Shown: positions 26,240 through 36,938 of the stretch, piece after piece
How the letters are laid out: every line of letters begins with the position of its first letter
Numbering within the stretch: position 1 is the first letter of the stretch
From: JALZAI01 sp038212215
GTDB taxonomy: Bacteria > Actinomycetota > Actinomycetes > Mycobacteriales > Jatrophihabitantaceae
Length of the DNA stretch: 64,000 nucleotides
Reading direction: 5' to 3'
Assembly (NCBI GenBank): GCA_038212215.1
Contig: JBBQUT010000010.1
Coordinates: 62,001-126,000, forward strand
Translations under genes and position numbers: made by a program
The notes under the pieces: generated by a model
What the model was told of the DNA's origin: nothing
Seen by the model: only the letters and a program-made list of their open reading frames with translations
Database searches by the model: none

Positions 26240-26860
26240 TCAGTCGAACTGAGGCGGCTCGGTGCGGGTGCGCTTGAGCTCGAAGAAGTACGGGTAGCCG
26301 GCGAGCAACCGGGTGCCGTCCCACATCCGAAGCGCCTCGTCGCCGCGTGGAATCCGGGTAAGGACAGGGCCGAAGAACGCGACACCGTCGATGTGCACGG
26401 TAGGGGTGCCGACTTCGAAACCGACCGGATCCATGCCTTCGTGGTGCGACTTGCGCAGAGCGTCGTCGAATTCCTCGGAGTCGGCGGCATCGGCCAGCGA
26501 CTCGGGCAACCCCGCCTCAGCCAGGGCCTCCACGATCACCGTTCGGTCGAACTCACGGCCCTCGTTGTGCCTGCGGGTGCCGAGCGCGGTGTACAGGGCG
26601 CGCAGCGCCTGGGTGCCGGCCTGCTGCTCGGCCGCGATGCACACCCGCACCGGTCCCCAGCCACGTCCCAACATCTCGCGATAGTCGTCCGAAAGGTCTT
26701 TTTTATCCTCATTGAGGAGGGACAGCGACATCACCCGAAAGCTGAGTTGCATCGGCCGCTGTTTCTCGACCTCGAGGATCCAGCGCGACGTAACCCACGC
26801 GAATGGGCACAGCGGGTCGAAATAGAACTCCACCACGGGATTCTCTGCGGAATTAGTCAT
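26240..26860 (-). CDS. DsbA-fold mycothiol-dependent oxidoreductase (Rv2466c-like)
   Basis: 206-residue thioredoxin-fold enzyme with a helical insertion. Close to M. tuberculosis Rv2466c (mycothiol-dependent nitroreductase): FDPLCPFAWVTSRWILEVEK, WGPVRVCIAAEQ, LRKSHHEGMDPVG, GTPTVHIDGVAFFGPVL and the C-terminal FFELKRTRTEPPQFD. The active site here is CPFA: the second cysteine of the CPWC motif I recall for Rv2466c is alanine, giving a monothiol centre. It is divergent from pepN, as in mycobacteria. Confidence 0.92.
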   Translation of the reverse strand: MTNSAENPVVEFYFDPLCPFAWVTSRWILEVEKQRPMQLSFRVMSLSLLNEDKKDLSDDYREMLGRGWGPVRVCIAAEQQAGTQALRALYTALGTRRHNEGREFDRTVIVEALAEAGLPESLADAADSEEFDDALRKSHHEGMDPVGFEVGTPTVHIDGVAFFGPVLTRIPRGDEALRMWDGTRLLAGYPYFFELKRTRTEPPQFD

Positions 26861-27010
26861 GTCAACAATCCTTGCGCGGGCGGGGTGACTGCGCAACTGC
26901 ATGGGCAACGAGTATGCGATGGCCAGGCATGAAACACTTCTCGCGCCATCCGCCGCGCTGGGACGCCGACCGCGCCGGCACGAGAATCCGGCGCCGAGGA
27001 GAGATCGCGC

Positions 27011-29596
<2,586 letters not shown>

Positions 29597-29730
29597 CCTC
29601 GCCGTCTGCCGTTGCCGTGTGACACCGCGATCTGCGCCCCCCGCCTGTGTATGAGTTGGCCGCGTGTCAACATGACGGCCATGTTCATTTTGACGCACTC
29701 TTGACGTGGGCAAGATATAACGAGGGGACC

Positions 29731-31167
29731 ATGCCAAGGGACGACTCGACACCGTTGCCGCCCGATCGATCACGCCGTCGGCCGCCGTCGCACCACGGCC
29801 CGGCGCGGCGCACGGCGCACAGCGAGGCGACGGTGTCCGAGTCCGCGGCATCGACCGGCGCAGCCGTATCGGCCAACACCGGCTCGCGGCGCGATCGACT
29901 GCGCCAACCCGCCCGCATCGCCGCCGGTGCTGTGGCTGCGCTGGTTGTGGTGGCCAGCATGACCAGTTCGCTCGCCGCACCAAGCAGGCCCGCGCCACAC
30001 CGGGCCGAAGGCGCCCAGCCCCGAGCGGCGGCAGCTCGCCCCGCATTGTCGGTCGGCACCTCACCGAGCGCGGCTGGTGCCACGGCCAGCGGGACGTTGA
30101 CCCCGGCGACCCTGCGGGCCTCGGACGTGCGTCAGGTCACGGCCGCGCCGGCGACACCGGCGGCGATCAGCGCGCTCGCCTCGAACGGGATTCCCCAGGT
30201 CGCCCTCAACGCCTACCGCGTCGCCGCCGCCCGGCTGGCCAACGCCGAACCGTCCTGCGGGATCGGATGGTGGCTGCTCGCCGGCATCGGCCGCGTCGAA
30301 TCCGATCACGGCCGCTTCGCCGGTGCCGTGCTGAACGCCGACGGGACGTCCAGCCCCAAGATCATCGGTCCGGCCCTGACCGGTGTGGGCAACGAGTTCA
30401 TCCCGGCCCCGCCTAATGGTCTCGCCCTCGACGGCGATGCGGTGTACACCCACGCGCTCGGCCCGATGCAGTTCATTCCGCAGACCTGGGCCGGCTACGC
30501 CGCCGACGCGAACGGCGACGGCACGGCTGACATCTTCAACGTGAACGACGCAGCGCTCGGCGCGGCCCGCTACCTATGTGCCGCCGGCGGCAACCTGCGC
30601 ACCGCGGCCGGCCGGAGTGCCGCGATCCTCGCGTACAACCACTCCAGTGCGTACCTGAACCAGGTCCTCGCCCTCGCTGAGGCCTACCGCACCGGCACTG
30701 CGGTCGGCGAGCCCCTGGTCGGGGTCACGACCGGGCCCTTGCCGCCCGTCCGCCACACCGGCGGTGTCCCAGCAGCGAACCCCGGCCCGCCGACTGCTGT
30801 CGACCCCAATGTCCGCAAGCGCCACCCGGCGACCGGGTCGTCGCACGCGCCGTCCTCGAGCCGGGCACCCAGCACCCCTGCGGGATCTGCCACACCGAGC
30901 TCTGGCGGGTCATCGTCGGGCGCAGGTTCGTCCAGCAGCGCGGCGCCCTCCTGTGGGCCGTCGGACTCTGCGACAGCGACCGTATCGACGAGCGCGAGCG
31001 ACACAGCGTCCTCGACTGCCGCGAGTTCAACGACGATCGACGCCGCGTCGACTACTCCCGCGTCAACTACACCCGCGTCGACTACTCCCGCGTCGACCAG
31101 CCCCGCACCGACGACCAGCGCACCGTGCACGGGCGCGTCGCCGACCGTGGCCGCCCCGACCAGTTGA
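29731..31167 (+). CDS. membrane-anchored lytic transglycosylase with Ser/Thr/Pro-rich tail
   Basis: 478-residue exported cell-wall enzyme. After a 55-residue basic cytoplasmic start comes a membrane anchor (IAAGAVAALVVVASMTSSLA). The SLT-type domain (about residues 150-310) has GIGWWLLAGIGRVESDHGRF with the catalytic glutamate, HALGPMQFIPQTWAGYAADA and AAILAYNHSSAYLNQVL. The last 150 residues are low complexity, including tandem STTPA repeats encoded by 15-bp DNA repeats, and likely span or glycosylate in the wall. ATG 29731 follows GAGGGG. Upstream, TTGACG occurs twice (29689, 29701), a possible regulator site. Confidence 0.87.
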   Translation: MPRDDSTPLPPDRSRRRPPSHHGPARRTAHSEATVSESAASTGAAVSANTGSRRDRLRQPARIAAGAVAALVVVASMTSSLAAPSRPAPHRAEGAQPRAAAARPALSVGTSPSAAGATASGTLTPATLRASDVRQVTAAPATPAAISALASNGIPQVALNAYRVAAARLANAEPSCGIGWWLLAGIGRVESDHGRFAGAVLNADGTSSPKIIGPALTGVGNEFIPAPPNGLALDGDAVYTHALGPMQFIPQTWAGYAADANGDGTADIFNVNDAALGAARYLCAAGGNLRTAAGRSAAILAYNHSSAYLNQVLALAEAYRTGTAVGEPLVGVTTGPLPPVRHTGGVPAANPGPPTAVDPNVRKRHPATGSSHAPSSSRAPSTPAGSATPSSGGSSSGAGSSSSAAPSCGPSDSATATVSTSASDTASSTAASSTTIDAASTTPASTTPASTTPASTSPAPTTSAPCTGASPTVAAPTS

Positions 31168-31187
31168 GCGCCGCGCCGACTACTTGA

Positions 31188-31601
31188 TCAGGCGTTGCCG
31201 GCCGCATCCGCCAGCATCCGCAGCCCGATCACGATCCCGCCCGTCAGATCACCGGTCACGAAGGCGGCTCGCATCGCGAGCGCGGCGAGCGCGCAGGCGC
31301 GGTTGGGCAGCCGCTTAGCCGACTCCGACCCGGTGACGATGTGCAGGACGCGCTGCCCAGGAGACACTGCGAGCAGCACCGAAGAGTCGGCGAGCCGTTC
31401 GAACAACGTTTCGGCGTGACCGCGAGTCGGGGCGTCGAGCTCGCCGACATAGACCGAGAACGTCAGGCCGGACTCCTTGCTGGACAGGGTGAGCGCCTCG
31501 TCCAGGCGAGTGAGCTGGCGCGAGTTGAAAGGGCTGCCCGGACGCTGCGCGCCCATCGGCCCGTGCTGCAGCTGCGAACCGGTCGCCGTTTCACCACTCA
31601 C
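31188..31601 (-). CDS. DUF5130 (TPM-like) domain protein, Rv2468c-like
   Basis: 137-residue protein with a single alpha/beta domain: FNSRQLTRLDEALTLSSKES, LTFSVYVGELDAPTRGHAET, VLLAVSPGQRVLHIVTGSES, then an alanine-rich helix. This matches the actinobacterial DUF5130 family, which I associate with mycobacterial Rv2468c beside pepN. Function unknown. GTG 31601 is 8 nt after GGAGG and overlaps the upstream gene by 11 bp, so they are coupled. Confidence 0.78.
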   Translation of the reverse strand: MSGETATGSQLQHGPMGAQRPGSPFNSRQLTRLDEALTLSSKESGLTFSVYVGELDAPTRGHAETLFERLADSSVLLAVSPGQRVLHIVTGSESAKRLPNRACALAALAMRAAFVTGDLTGGIVIGLRMLADAAGNA

Positions 31602-31845
31602 CGCTGGCACCTCCGATCGCCGCGGTCGGGGTCGTCGATCCCTCGATCGCGACGCGGGGCGATTCGGTGTGGGCCAAGGCGTCCGGATGCGGCACGTACC
31701 AGGCAGGCGCGAAGGTCCACGGCCGTCCCGGGCGATAGCGGTTGGGCTGGTGCGTTGCCGAGCGACCGAAAACGCCTACCGCGAGGATCAGCGTGATCGC
31801 GAGCGGGATGCCGGCGAAAACCAAGACGGTCTCGACGACGCTCAC
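31591..31845 (-). CDS. small single-pass membrane protein
   Basis: 84 residues: one N-terminal transmembrane helix (VLVFAGIPLAITLILAVGVF) then a cytoplasmic or exposed segment with NRYRPGRPWTFAPAWYVPHP, a motif I recognise from short actinobacterial proteins next to DUF5130 genes. No function known. GTG 31845 has GAGG upstream. It overlaps the DUF5130 gene, suggesting a two-protein membrane unit. Confidence 0.7.
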   Translation of the reverse strand: MSVVETVLVFAGIPLAITLILAVGVFGRSATHQPNRYRPGRPWTFAPAWYVPHPDALAHTESPRVAIEGSTTPTAAIGGASGEW

Positions 31846-31966
31846 GTCTGGGCCTCGCTCGGCTCGTTCGGGCGTGCGGAGACGCGATGACACTCGTTCG
31901 CTCGGCAAGCCTCGCTCATGCCGAAACCGTAGCGTGCCCGCGCTGAGCGTTCGCTTCGGGCATCAC

Positions 31967-33406
31967 TCAAGCGGCCCAGATCTCCGGGCGCCGCGACGCC
32001 CACGGCAAGGCAGCTTCGATGTGCGTCGCCAGCGAAAGCAGCGCGCCGTCCCCGCCCGGACGCCCGACGAGCATCATCCCGATCGGCAGACCCTCCACCG
32101 ACTCGTACAACGGCAACGAGATGGCCGGCTGCCCGGTCATGTTGTACATCGCGGTGTACGGGGTGAAGCGCTTCTGACGTTCGAAGTCCTCCGCCGGATC
32201 GGCCCCGTCCGCCTGGAACCAGCCCACCGGACGCGGCAACATCGCCACGGTCGGAGTCAGGACGGCGTCCAGGTGCGCGCTCGCGAGAAGCCCGCGACGG
32301 GCGTAGACGTTGAGCTGACCCAGCGCGGTGGCGAAATCCGACGCAGCAATCGCGCGCCCGCGTTCGCGAAGATGCCGGGTCAGCGCCCGCAGCTCCCCCT
32401 CCCGGGCCGCCTCGATCGGTATCGAGGCCGCCGACACCGCCCACACCGTCTCGAACGCGGGCACGGCTTCCGCCGGGATCGGGGCAGAGACGTCCAGCAC
32501 CTCGTGCCCGAGGCCGACCAGCAGCCGGCTGGCCCGCTCCCAGGCGGCGCGCACCTGCGGATCGAGCTCGGAGTGCATCGGAGACTCGCTGTAGCGTCCG
32601 ATCCGCAATGACCCCGGATCCCGATCGCACCAGCCCAGAAACGTCTCGCCGTCCGGCAGCGGCGGCAGCGGATCGGGATCACCGGGCTGCGGACCGGCGA
32701 CCGCGTCGAGGAAGGCAGCGGCATCGCGGACGGTGCGCGCGAGCGGCCCGAACACGCTGAGGCGGGACGCGTCGAAATCCAGCGGGCCCTTCGACACCCG
32801 CCCTCGGGAGGTCTTGAGCCCGACCAGACCGCACACGCTGGCCGGGATGCGGATCGACCCGCCGCCGTCGCTGCCCTGCGCGATCGGCAGGAAGCCGGAC
32901 GCCACCGCCGCTCCCGCGCCACCGCTGGAACCGCCGGCCGACCGGGTGGTGTCCCACGGCGTGCGCGCGGGCGGCCCGATGTCGGTCTCGGTGTAGCACG
33001 GCAGCCCGAACTCCGGTGCCGAAGTCTTGCCGAGACTGATCGTGCCGGCGGCGCGCAACAGCGTGACGACGTTGTCGTCGACGTCCGCGACGTTGTCGGC
33101 CATCGTGACCGAGCCGAACTTTGTCGCGATTCCCTTGGTCAGGTTGAGATCCTTGATCGCCGTCGGCACACCGAGCAGCGCCGGAAGCGGTGAGCCGTCG
33201 GAAAGGGCGCCGGCGAGAACTGCCCGCTCCGCCGCTGCGGCCTGCTCACGCGCAGCGTGACCAGTCACCGTGACGAAGGCCCCGATCTGCTCGTCGAGTC
33301 GCTCGATGCGCGCCAGGGCGTGCTCGATCAGTTCGACCGGGCTGACTTCTTTGGTGCGCACCGCGTGCGCAGCTTGCAGGGCGGTGAGATCGTGCAGTTG
33401 CGCCAT
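31967..33406 (-). CDS. amidase-signature family hydrolase
   Basis: 479-residue serine hydrolase of the amidase-signature family. The Ser-cisSer-Lys triad is visible: lysine in GVPTAIKDLNLTKGI, and both serines in RSAGGSSGGAGAAVASGF with the downstream GSDGGGSIRIPASVCGLVGL. C-terminal FTPYTAMYNMTGQPAISLPL is also typical. These enzymes cleave amides; the same fold makes the GatA subunit, but there is no gatB/C here, so a free amidase is more likely. ATG 33406. It lies between the DUF5130 pair and the HNH gene. Confidence 0.92.
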   Translation of the reverse strand: MAQLHDLTALQAAHAVRTKEVSPVELIEHALARIERLDEQIGAFVTVTGHAAREQAAAAERAVLAGALSDGSPLPALLGVPTAIKDLNLTKGIATKFGSVTMADNVADVDDNVVTLLRAAGTISLGKTSAPEFGLPCYTETDIGPPARTPWDTTRSAGGSSGGAGAAVASGFLPIAQGSDGGGSIRIPASVCGLVGLKTSRGRVSKGPLDFDASRLSVFGPLARTVRDAAAFLDAVAGPQPGDPDPLPPLPDGETFLGWCDRDPGSLRIGRYSESPMHSELDPQVRAAWERASRLLVGLGHEVLDVSAPIPAEAVPAFETVWAVSAASIPIEAAREGELRALTRHLRERGRAIAASDFATALGQLNVYARRGLLASAHLDAVLTPTVAMLPRPVGWFQADGADPAEDFERQKRFTPYTAMYNMTGQPAISLPLYESVEGLPIGMMLVGRPGGDGALLSLATHIEAALPWASRRPEIWAA

Positions 33407-33423
33407 TGCCCGACCGTATCGGC

Positions 33424-33954
33424 TCAGACGGCAGGCGCGACGCCCGTGGTCCGCCAGTCCGGCTGCAGGTACTGCTGCCAAGAGGGCTCGCGCTTGGCCC
33501 ACCCCATGACGACAGCCACCGTGGCCGGTGGCTGTACGGGCGGTATCGCGAGGCGCCAGCCGAGCTCCAGCAGCAGCCGGTCGCCCTTGCGATGGTTGCA
33601 GCGGGCACACGCCGCCACCACGTTCGTCCACACGTGCAGGCCGCCGCGCGAGCGCGGCCGCACGTGGTCGATGGTGTCCGCCCGGGCCGCGCAGTAGGCA
33701 CACTCGTGCGCGTCGCGGTCCAGTACGGCTCGACGGGTCAGCGGCACTTCCCGGCGATAGGGGACGCGTACGAAACGGGCCAGCCGGACGACGGTAGGCA
33801 CCTGGATGCTGGTGGTCGCGGACCGCATGACCGTTTCGCCAGCTTCGACAACGACGGCCTTTTCGGCCAGTACGAGGACCACGGCGCGGCGCAATGGCAC
33901 GACGCACAGCGGTTCGTACGTCGCGTTGAGGACCAGCGCGCCTCCGCCCACCAC
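33424..33954 (-). CDS. HNH endonuclease family protein (Rv2469c-like)
   Basis: 176-residue protein. The N-terminal half is the conserved GALVLNATYEPLCVVPLRRA domain seen in Rv2469c-type proteins. The C-terminal HNH domain carries zinc cysteines in CAYCAARADTIDHVRPRSRG and CARCNHRKGDRLL, with DH and N-x8-H arrangement intact. The biological target is unknown; the family is widespread and single-copy in actinobacteria, suggesting a housekeeping nuclease rather than a restriction enzyme. GTG 33954 is preceded by AAGGGA. Confidence 0.88.
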   Translation of the reverse strand: MVGGGALVLNATYEPLCVVPLRRAVVLVLAEKAVVVEAGETVMRSATTSIQVPTVVRLARFVRVPYRREVPLTRRAVLDRDAHECAYCAARADTIDHVRPRSRGGLHVWTNVVAACARCNHRKGDRLLLELGWRLAIPPVQPPATVAVVMGWAKREPSWQQYLQPDWRTTGVAPAV

Positions 33955-34028
33955 ACGTTCCCTTCGCGTGTTACTAGTGAACCTGACAACACCGGCGCGC
34001 GCACGCATATTCGCCCGACGAACCACTC

Positions 34029-35048
34029 GTGGCACAGTTGGCGCCCGTGAGAGAACGAAGTGAGCGAACCAATGTGATTGGGCTTAGCCGGTCGAACGAG
34101 CGAAGCGAGGCGGCGCAGCTACCGAGCTATGTGCATGACCACAGCCACTGGCTGATCCAAGTCCCGATCCGGATCCTCGTCGTCATCGTGGTGGCGCTGA
34201 TTCTGCGCGCGATCGCGCGCAGGATGATCGACCGCCTGGTGCACCCGGTGCGCGGCGAGGTGCCGAGCATCCTGCGCCCGTTCAAAGAACGCGTCCAGAA
34301 CAGCGGCCTGCTGGAATCCACCGGTCTGCTTTCGGAGCGGCGCGCACAGCGTGCGGCGACGATCGGCTCCCTGCTGAAATCCGCGGTGTCATTAGCGATC
34401 CTCGTGATCGCGTTCATGGTCATTCTGAACGAACTGGCGATCGATTTGGCGCCGTTCATCGCAGGCACGTCCATCGTGGGGGTGGCACTCGGCTTCGGCG
34501 CGCAGAACATCGTCAAGGACTTCCTGTCCGGGATGTTCATGATGCTCGAGGATCAGTACGGCGTCGGCGATGTCATTGACTTCGAGAAGGCGTCCGGAAC
34601 CGTCGAAGCCGTGGGTCTGCGGACCACTCGGCTGCGCGACGTGAACGGCACCGTGTGGTACGTGCGCAACGGTGAGGTCGTCCGGGTCGGCAACCAGAGC
34701 CAGGGATTCGCGCAGGTGGTGCTCGACGTGCCGTTGGACGCGCTCGCGGACGTGACCGCCGCGTCCGCCGCGATGCTGGACGAGGCGCAGCGGATGCGAG
34801 CAGCCGACGAGTGGAGTGCGCATTTCCTCAGCGATCCGGAGATGCAGGGTGTCGAGTCGATGACCCGTGAGGAGACGGTGGTGCGGATGGTCGTGCGCAC
34901 CCGCCCCGGTGAGCAGTTCCGAATCGCGCGGGAACTGCGCCAGCGGGTCCGGGGCCGCCTGGACGAACTGCACATTGCAGCGTCAGAGATCTCGGCGCCA
35001 GAGCCGTCCAGCAGCGCGAGCGCGCCAGGGACCCAGCCCGCGCAATAG
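34029..35048 (+). CDS. MscS-family mechanosensitive ion channel
   Basis: 339-residue small-conductance channel subunit. Three membrane helices are predicted: IQVPIRILVVIVVALILRA, AVSLAILVIAFMVILNELA and the pore helix FIAGTSIVGVALGFGAQNIV followed by KDFLSGMFMMLEDQYGVGDV, the MscS signature. A beta domain and mixed C-terminal domain follow; the last 25 residues are Ser/Pro/Ala rich. The first 30 residues (RERSERTNVIG...RSNERSEAAQ) are low-complexity, so the true start may lie downstream of GTG 34029. Confidence 0.9.
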   Translation: MAQLAPVRERSERTNVIGLSRSNERSEAAQLPSYVHDHSHWLIQVPIRILVVIVVALILRAIARRMIDRLVHPVRGEVPSILRPFKERVQNSGLLESTGLLSERRAQRAATIGSLLKSAVSLAILVIAFMVILNELAIDLAPFIAGTSIVGVALGFGAQNIVKDFLSGMFMMLEDQYGVGDVIDFEKASGTVEAVGLRTTRLRDVNGTVWYVRNGEVVRVGNQSQGFAQVVLDVPLDALADVTAASAAMLDEAQRMRAADEWSAHFLSDPEMQGVESMTREETVVRMVVRTRPGEQFRIARELRQRVRGRLDELHIAASEISAPEPSSSASAPGTQPAQ

Positions 35049-35066
35049 CTTTATCGCACTGCCGTC

Positions 35067-36476
35067 CTATTTCAGCGCCAGCAGCGCCTCGAGCAGCGCA
35101 CGATGCAGCGTCGGGAAGGCGTAGTGCATCGTGAGCAGCGTCCTCGTCGGCACGGCCGCGTGGACAGCGACGCTGAGCATCCCGAGCAACTCCCCACCGT
35201 GCGGAGCCACCACGGTCGCACCGACCAGCACGCCGCGGTCAGCATCCTCGACGATCTTGAAAAATCCGTCGTTGCCGGGGCCGTAAATCCAGCCGCGGCT
35301 GTTGGACGCAATCTGCTGCACGCCGGTGCGGACAGTGAGCCCGGCGGCGCGCGCCTGCGCCTCGCTCATCCCGACCCGGCCGACCTCGGGATCGGTGAAG
35401 GTTGCCCAGGCCAGTGCGTGATAGCCGCCGAAGGACTCCTCGTTGCCGAGCAGGTGCGCCGCGAGAACGCGGGCCTGCCATACCGCGACATGGGTGAACT
35501 GGCCATGCCCGGCGACGTCACCGAGGGCGAAGACGCCGTCGAGGGTGCTCCCGTCGTGCCGGACGGCCATGTGGTCATCGACGTCGAGAGAACGCGCTTT
35601 CGGGTCGAGTCCGATGCTCTCCAAACCGATGTCGTCGAGGTTGGGTTTGCGCCCGGCCGCGACAAGTACCCGTTCGGCGGTGCGGCTCGAGCCGTCGGCC
35701 AAGCTCACCTGCACACCCTCGCCGCCACTGGCGAGCTTGCTGACCCCGACGCCCCAGAGCACGTCGATGCCCTCCCGCGCAAACACCGCCGCGATCACCT
35801 CTGCTGCTTCGGGCTCCTCCGGTCCGAGGATGCGGGGGGCGCCTTCGATTACGGTGACCTTCGTGCCGAATCGCGCGAACGCCTGCGCCTGCTCGCAACC
35901 GATCGCACCGCCGCCGATCACGATCAGCGAGGCCGGCGCGATCTCGGCGCGCACCGACTGGCGGTTGGTCCACACCGGACCGTCCTGACTGTTGTCGAGA
36001 TCGGCGAGCCCTTCGATCGGCGGCAGCGCCGGCGCCGTGCCGGTCGCGATCACGACCCGGCGGCTGCGGTAGCGCTGCCCATCCACCTCCACGCGAAGGT
36101 GGCCGTCGTCGTCGCGGCCGGCGAAGCGGCCTGCGCCGCGCAGGAACGTGCCACCCGCCTTCTCAAACCGCTCCACGGCAACGCGGTCGTCCCAGTCATC
36201 GGTTGCCTCGTCACGTATCCGGCTGTGGACGGGCGCGAAGTCCGGGTGCACCGTCGCAGTGCCGGACATGCCGTCCACCCGCCGCGCATCGGTGAGCAAT
36301 TCGGCACCGCGAAGCATCATCTTCGACGGGATACATCCGAAGTACGGGCACTCGCCGCCGACGAGGCGCGGTTCGACACCGAGCACCGTCCAGCCGGCGC
36401 CCGCAAGGGATTCGGCGACGGCCTCGCCGCCGGGGCCGAGGCCGAGAACGATGATGTCGAGGTCCTTCGTCGCCAT
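35067..36476 (-). CDS. class I pyridine nucleotide-disulfide oxidoreductase
   Basis: 469-residue FAD enzyme. IIVLGLGPGGEAVAESLAGA binds FAD, GGECPYFGCIPSKMMLRGAE holds the redox disulfide (Cys-x4-Cys), and LIVIGGGAIGCEQAQAFARF binds NAD(P)H. The C-terminal interface has HYAFPTLHRALLEAL; the catalytic histidine of the usual HxHPTxxE motif is replaced by phenylalanine. Classical lipoamide dehydrogenase, glutathione or mycothiol reductase activity is therefore unlikely, and a quinone/diaphorase-like role is possible. Divergent from glbO with a 27-bp gap. Confidence 0.88.
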   Translation of the reverse strand: MATKDLDIIVLGLGPGGEAVAESLAGAGWTVLGVEPRLVGGECPYFGCIPSKMMLRGAELLTDARRVDGMSGTATVHPDFAPVHSRIRDEATDDWDDRVAVERFEKAGGTFLRGAGRFAGRDDDGHLRVEVDGQRYRSRRVVIATGTAPALPPIEGLADLDNSQDGPVWTNRQSVRAEIAPASLIVIGGGAIGCEQAQAFARFGTKVTVIEGAPRILGPEEPEAAEVIAAVFAREGIDVLWGVGVSKLASGGEGVQVSLADGSSRTAERVLVAAGRKPNLDDIGLESIGLDPKARSLDVDDHMAVRHDGSTLDGVFALGDVAGHGQFTHVAVWQARVLAAHLLGNEESFGGYHALAWATFTDPEVGRVGMSEAQARAAGLTVRTGVQQIASNSRGWIYGPGNDGFFKIVEDADRGVLVGATVVAPHGGELLGMLSVAVHAAVPTRTLLTMHYAFPTLHRALLEALLALK

Positions 36477-36503
36477 GGCTAGAAGGTACGGGAGACTGGA
36501 CGG

Positions 36504-36920
36504 GTGCCTGCCGACCCGTCCGCCGATCGCGCGAGCCCCGATCATCTGGTGACGTTCTACGAAGCTGCCGGTGGCGAGGAGACGTTCCGCACGATCGTCG
36601 AGCACTTCTACGCGGGGGTCGCCGCCGATCCGGTACTGCGCTCGCTGTATCCGGAGGATGACCTCGGGCCGGCCGCCGAACGGCTGCGAATGTTTTTGAT
36701 CCAGTACTGGGGCGGCCCGAGCACGTACAGCCGAGAGCGCGGCCATCCCCGGCTGCGGATGCGCCACGCGCCGTTCGCGATCAACGAGGCGGCGCGGGAC
36801 GCGTGGCTGCGACACATGCGCGCTGCGGTGGATTGCGCGCACCTACCCGCGGATCTCGACGCGACGCTGTGGGGTTATCTGAGCGCGGCGGCGGAGTCGA
36901 TGCGCAACGTCCCTGGGTAG
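36504..36920 (+). CDS. glbO: truncated hemoglobin O (group II)
   Basis: 138-residue globin of the trHbII type, binding O2 or handling NO and peroxide. Diagnostic residues are the B-helix tyrosine in TIVEHFYAGVAADPVL, RSLYPEDDLGPAAERL, the G8 tryptophan in LIQYWGGPSTYSRERGHPRL and the proximal histidine in RMRHAPFAINEAARD. The GTG at 36504 gives the normal family length. Followed 18 bp later by the alpha-glucosidase gene, the same pair as Rv2470-Rv2471. Confidence 0.95.
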   Translation: MPADPSADRASPDHLVTFYEAAGGEETFRTIVEHFYAGVAADPVLRSLYPEDDLGPAAERLRMFLIQYWGGPSTYSRERGHPRLRMRHAPFAINEAARDAWLRHMRAAVDCAHLPADLDATLWGYLSAAAESMRNVPG

Positions 36921-36938
36921 GCGATTACGATCGTTGAC

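Noticed and set aside
31050..31110. Tandem repeats as a CRISPR-like or non-coding array
   Set aside because: The repeats are 15 bp, contiguous and in frame within the lytic transglycosylase tail; there are no spacers and no cas genes in the window.
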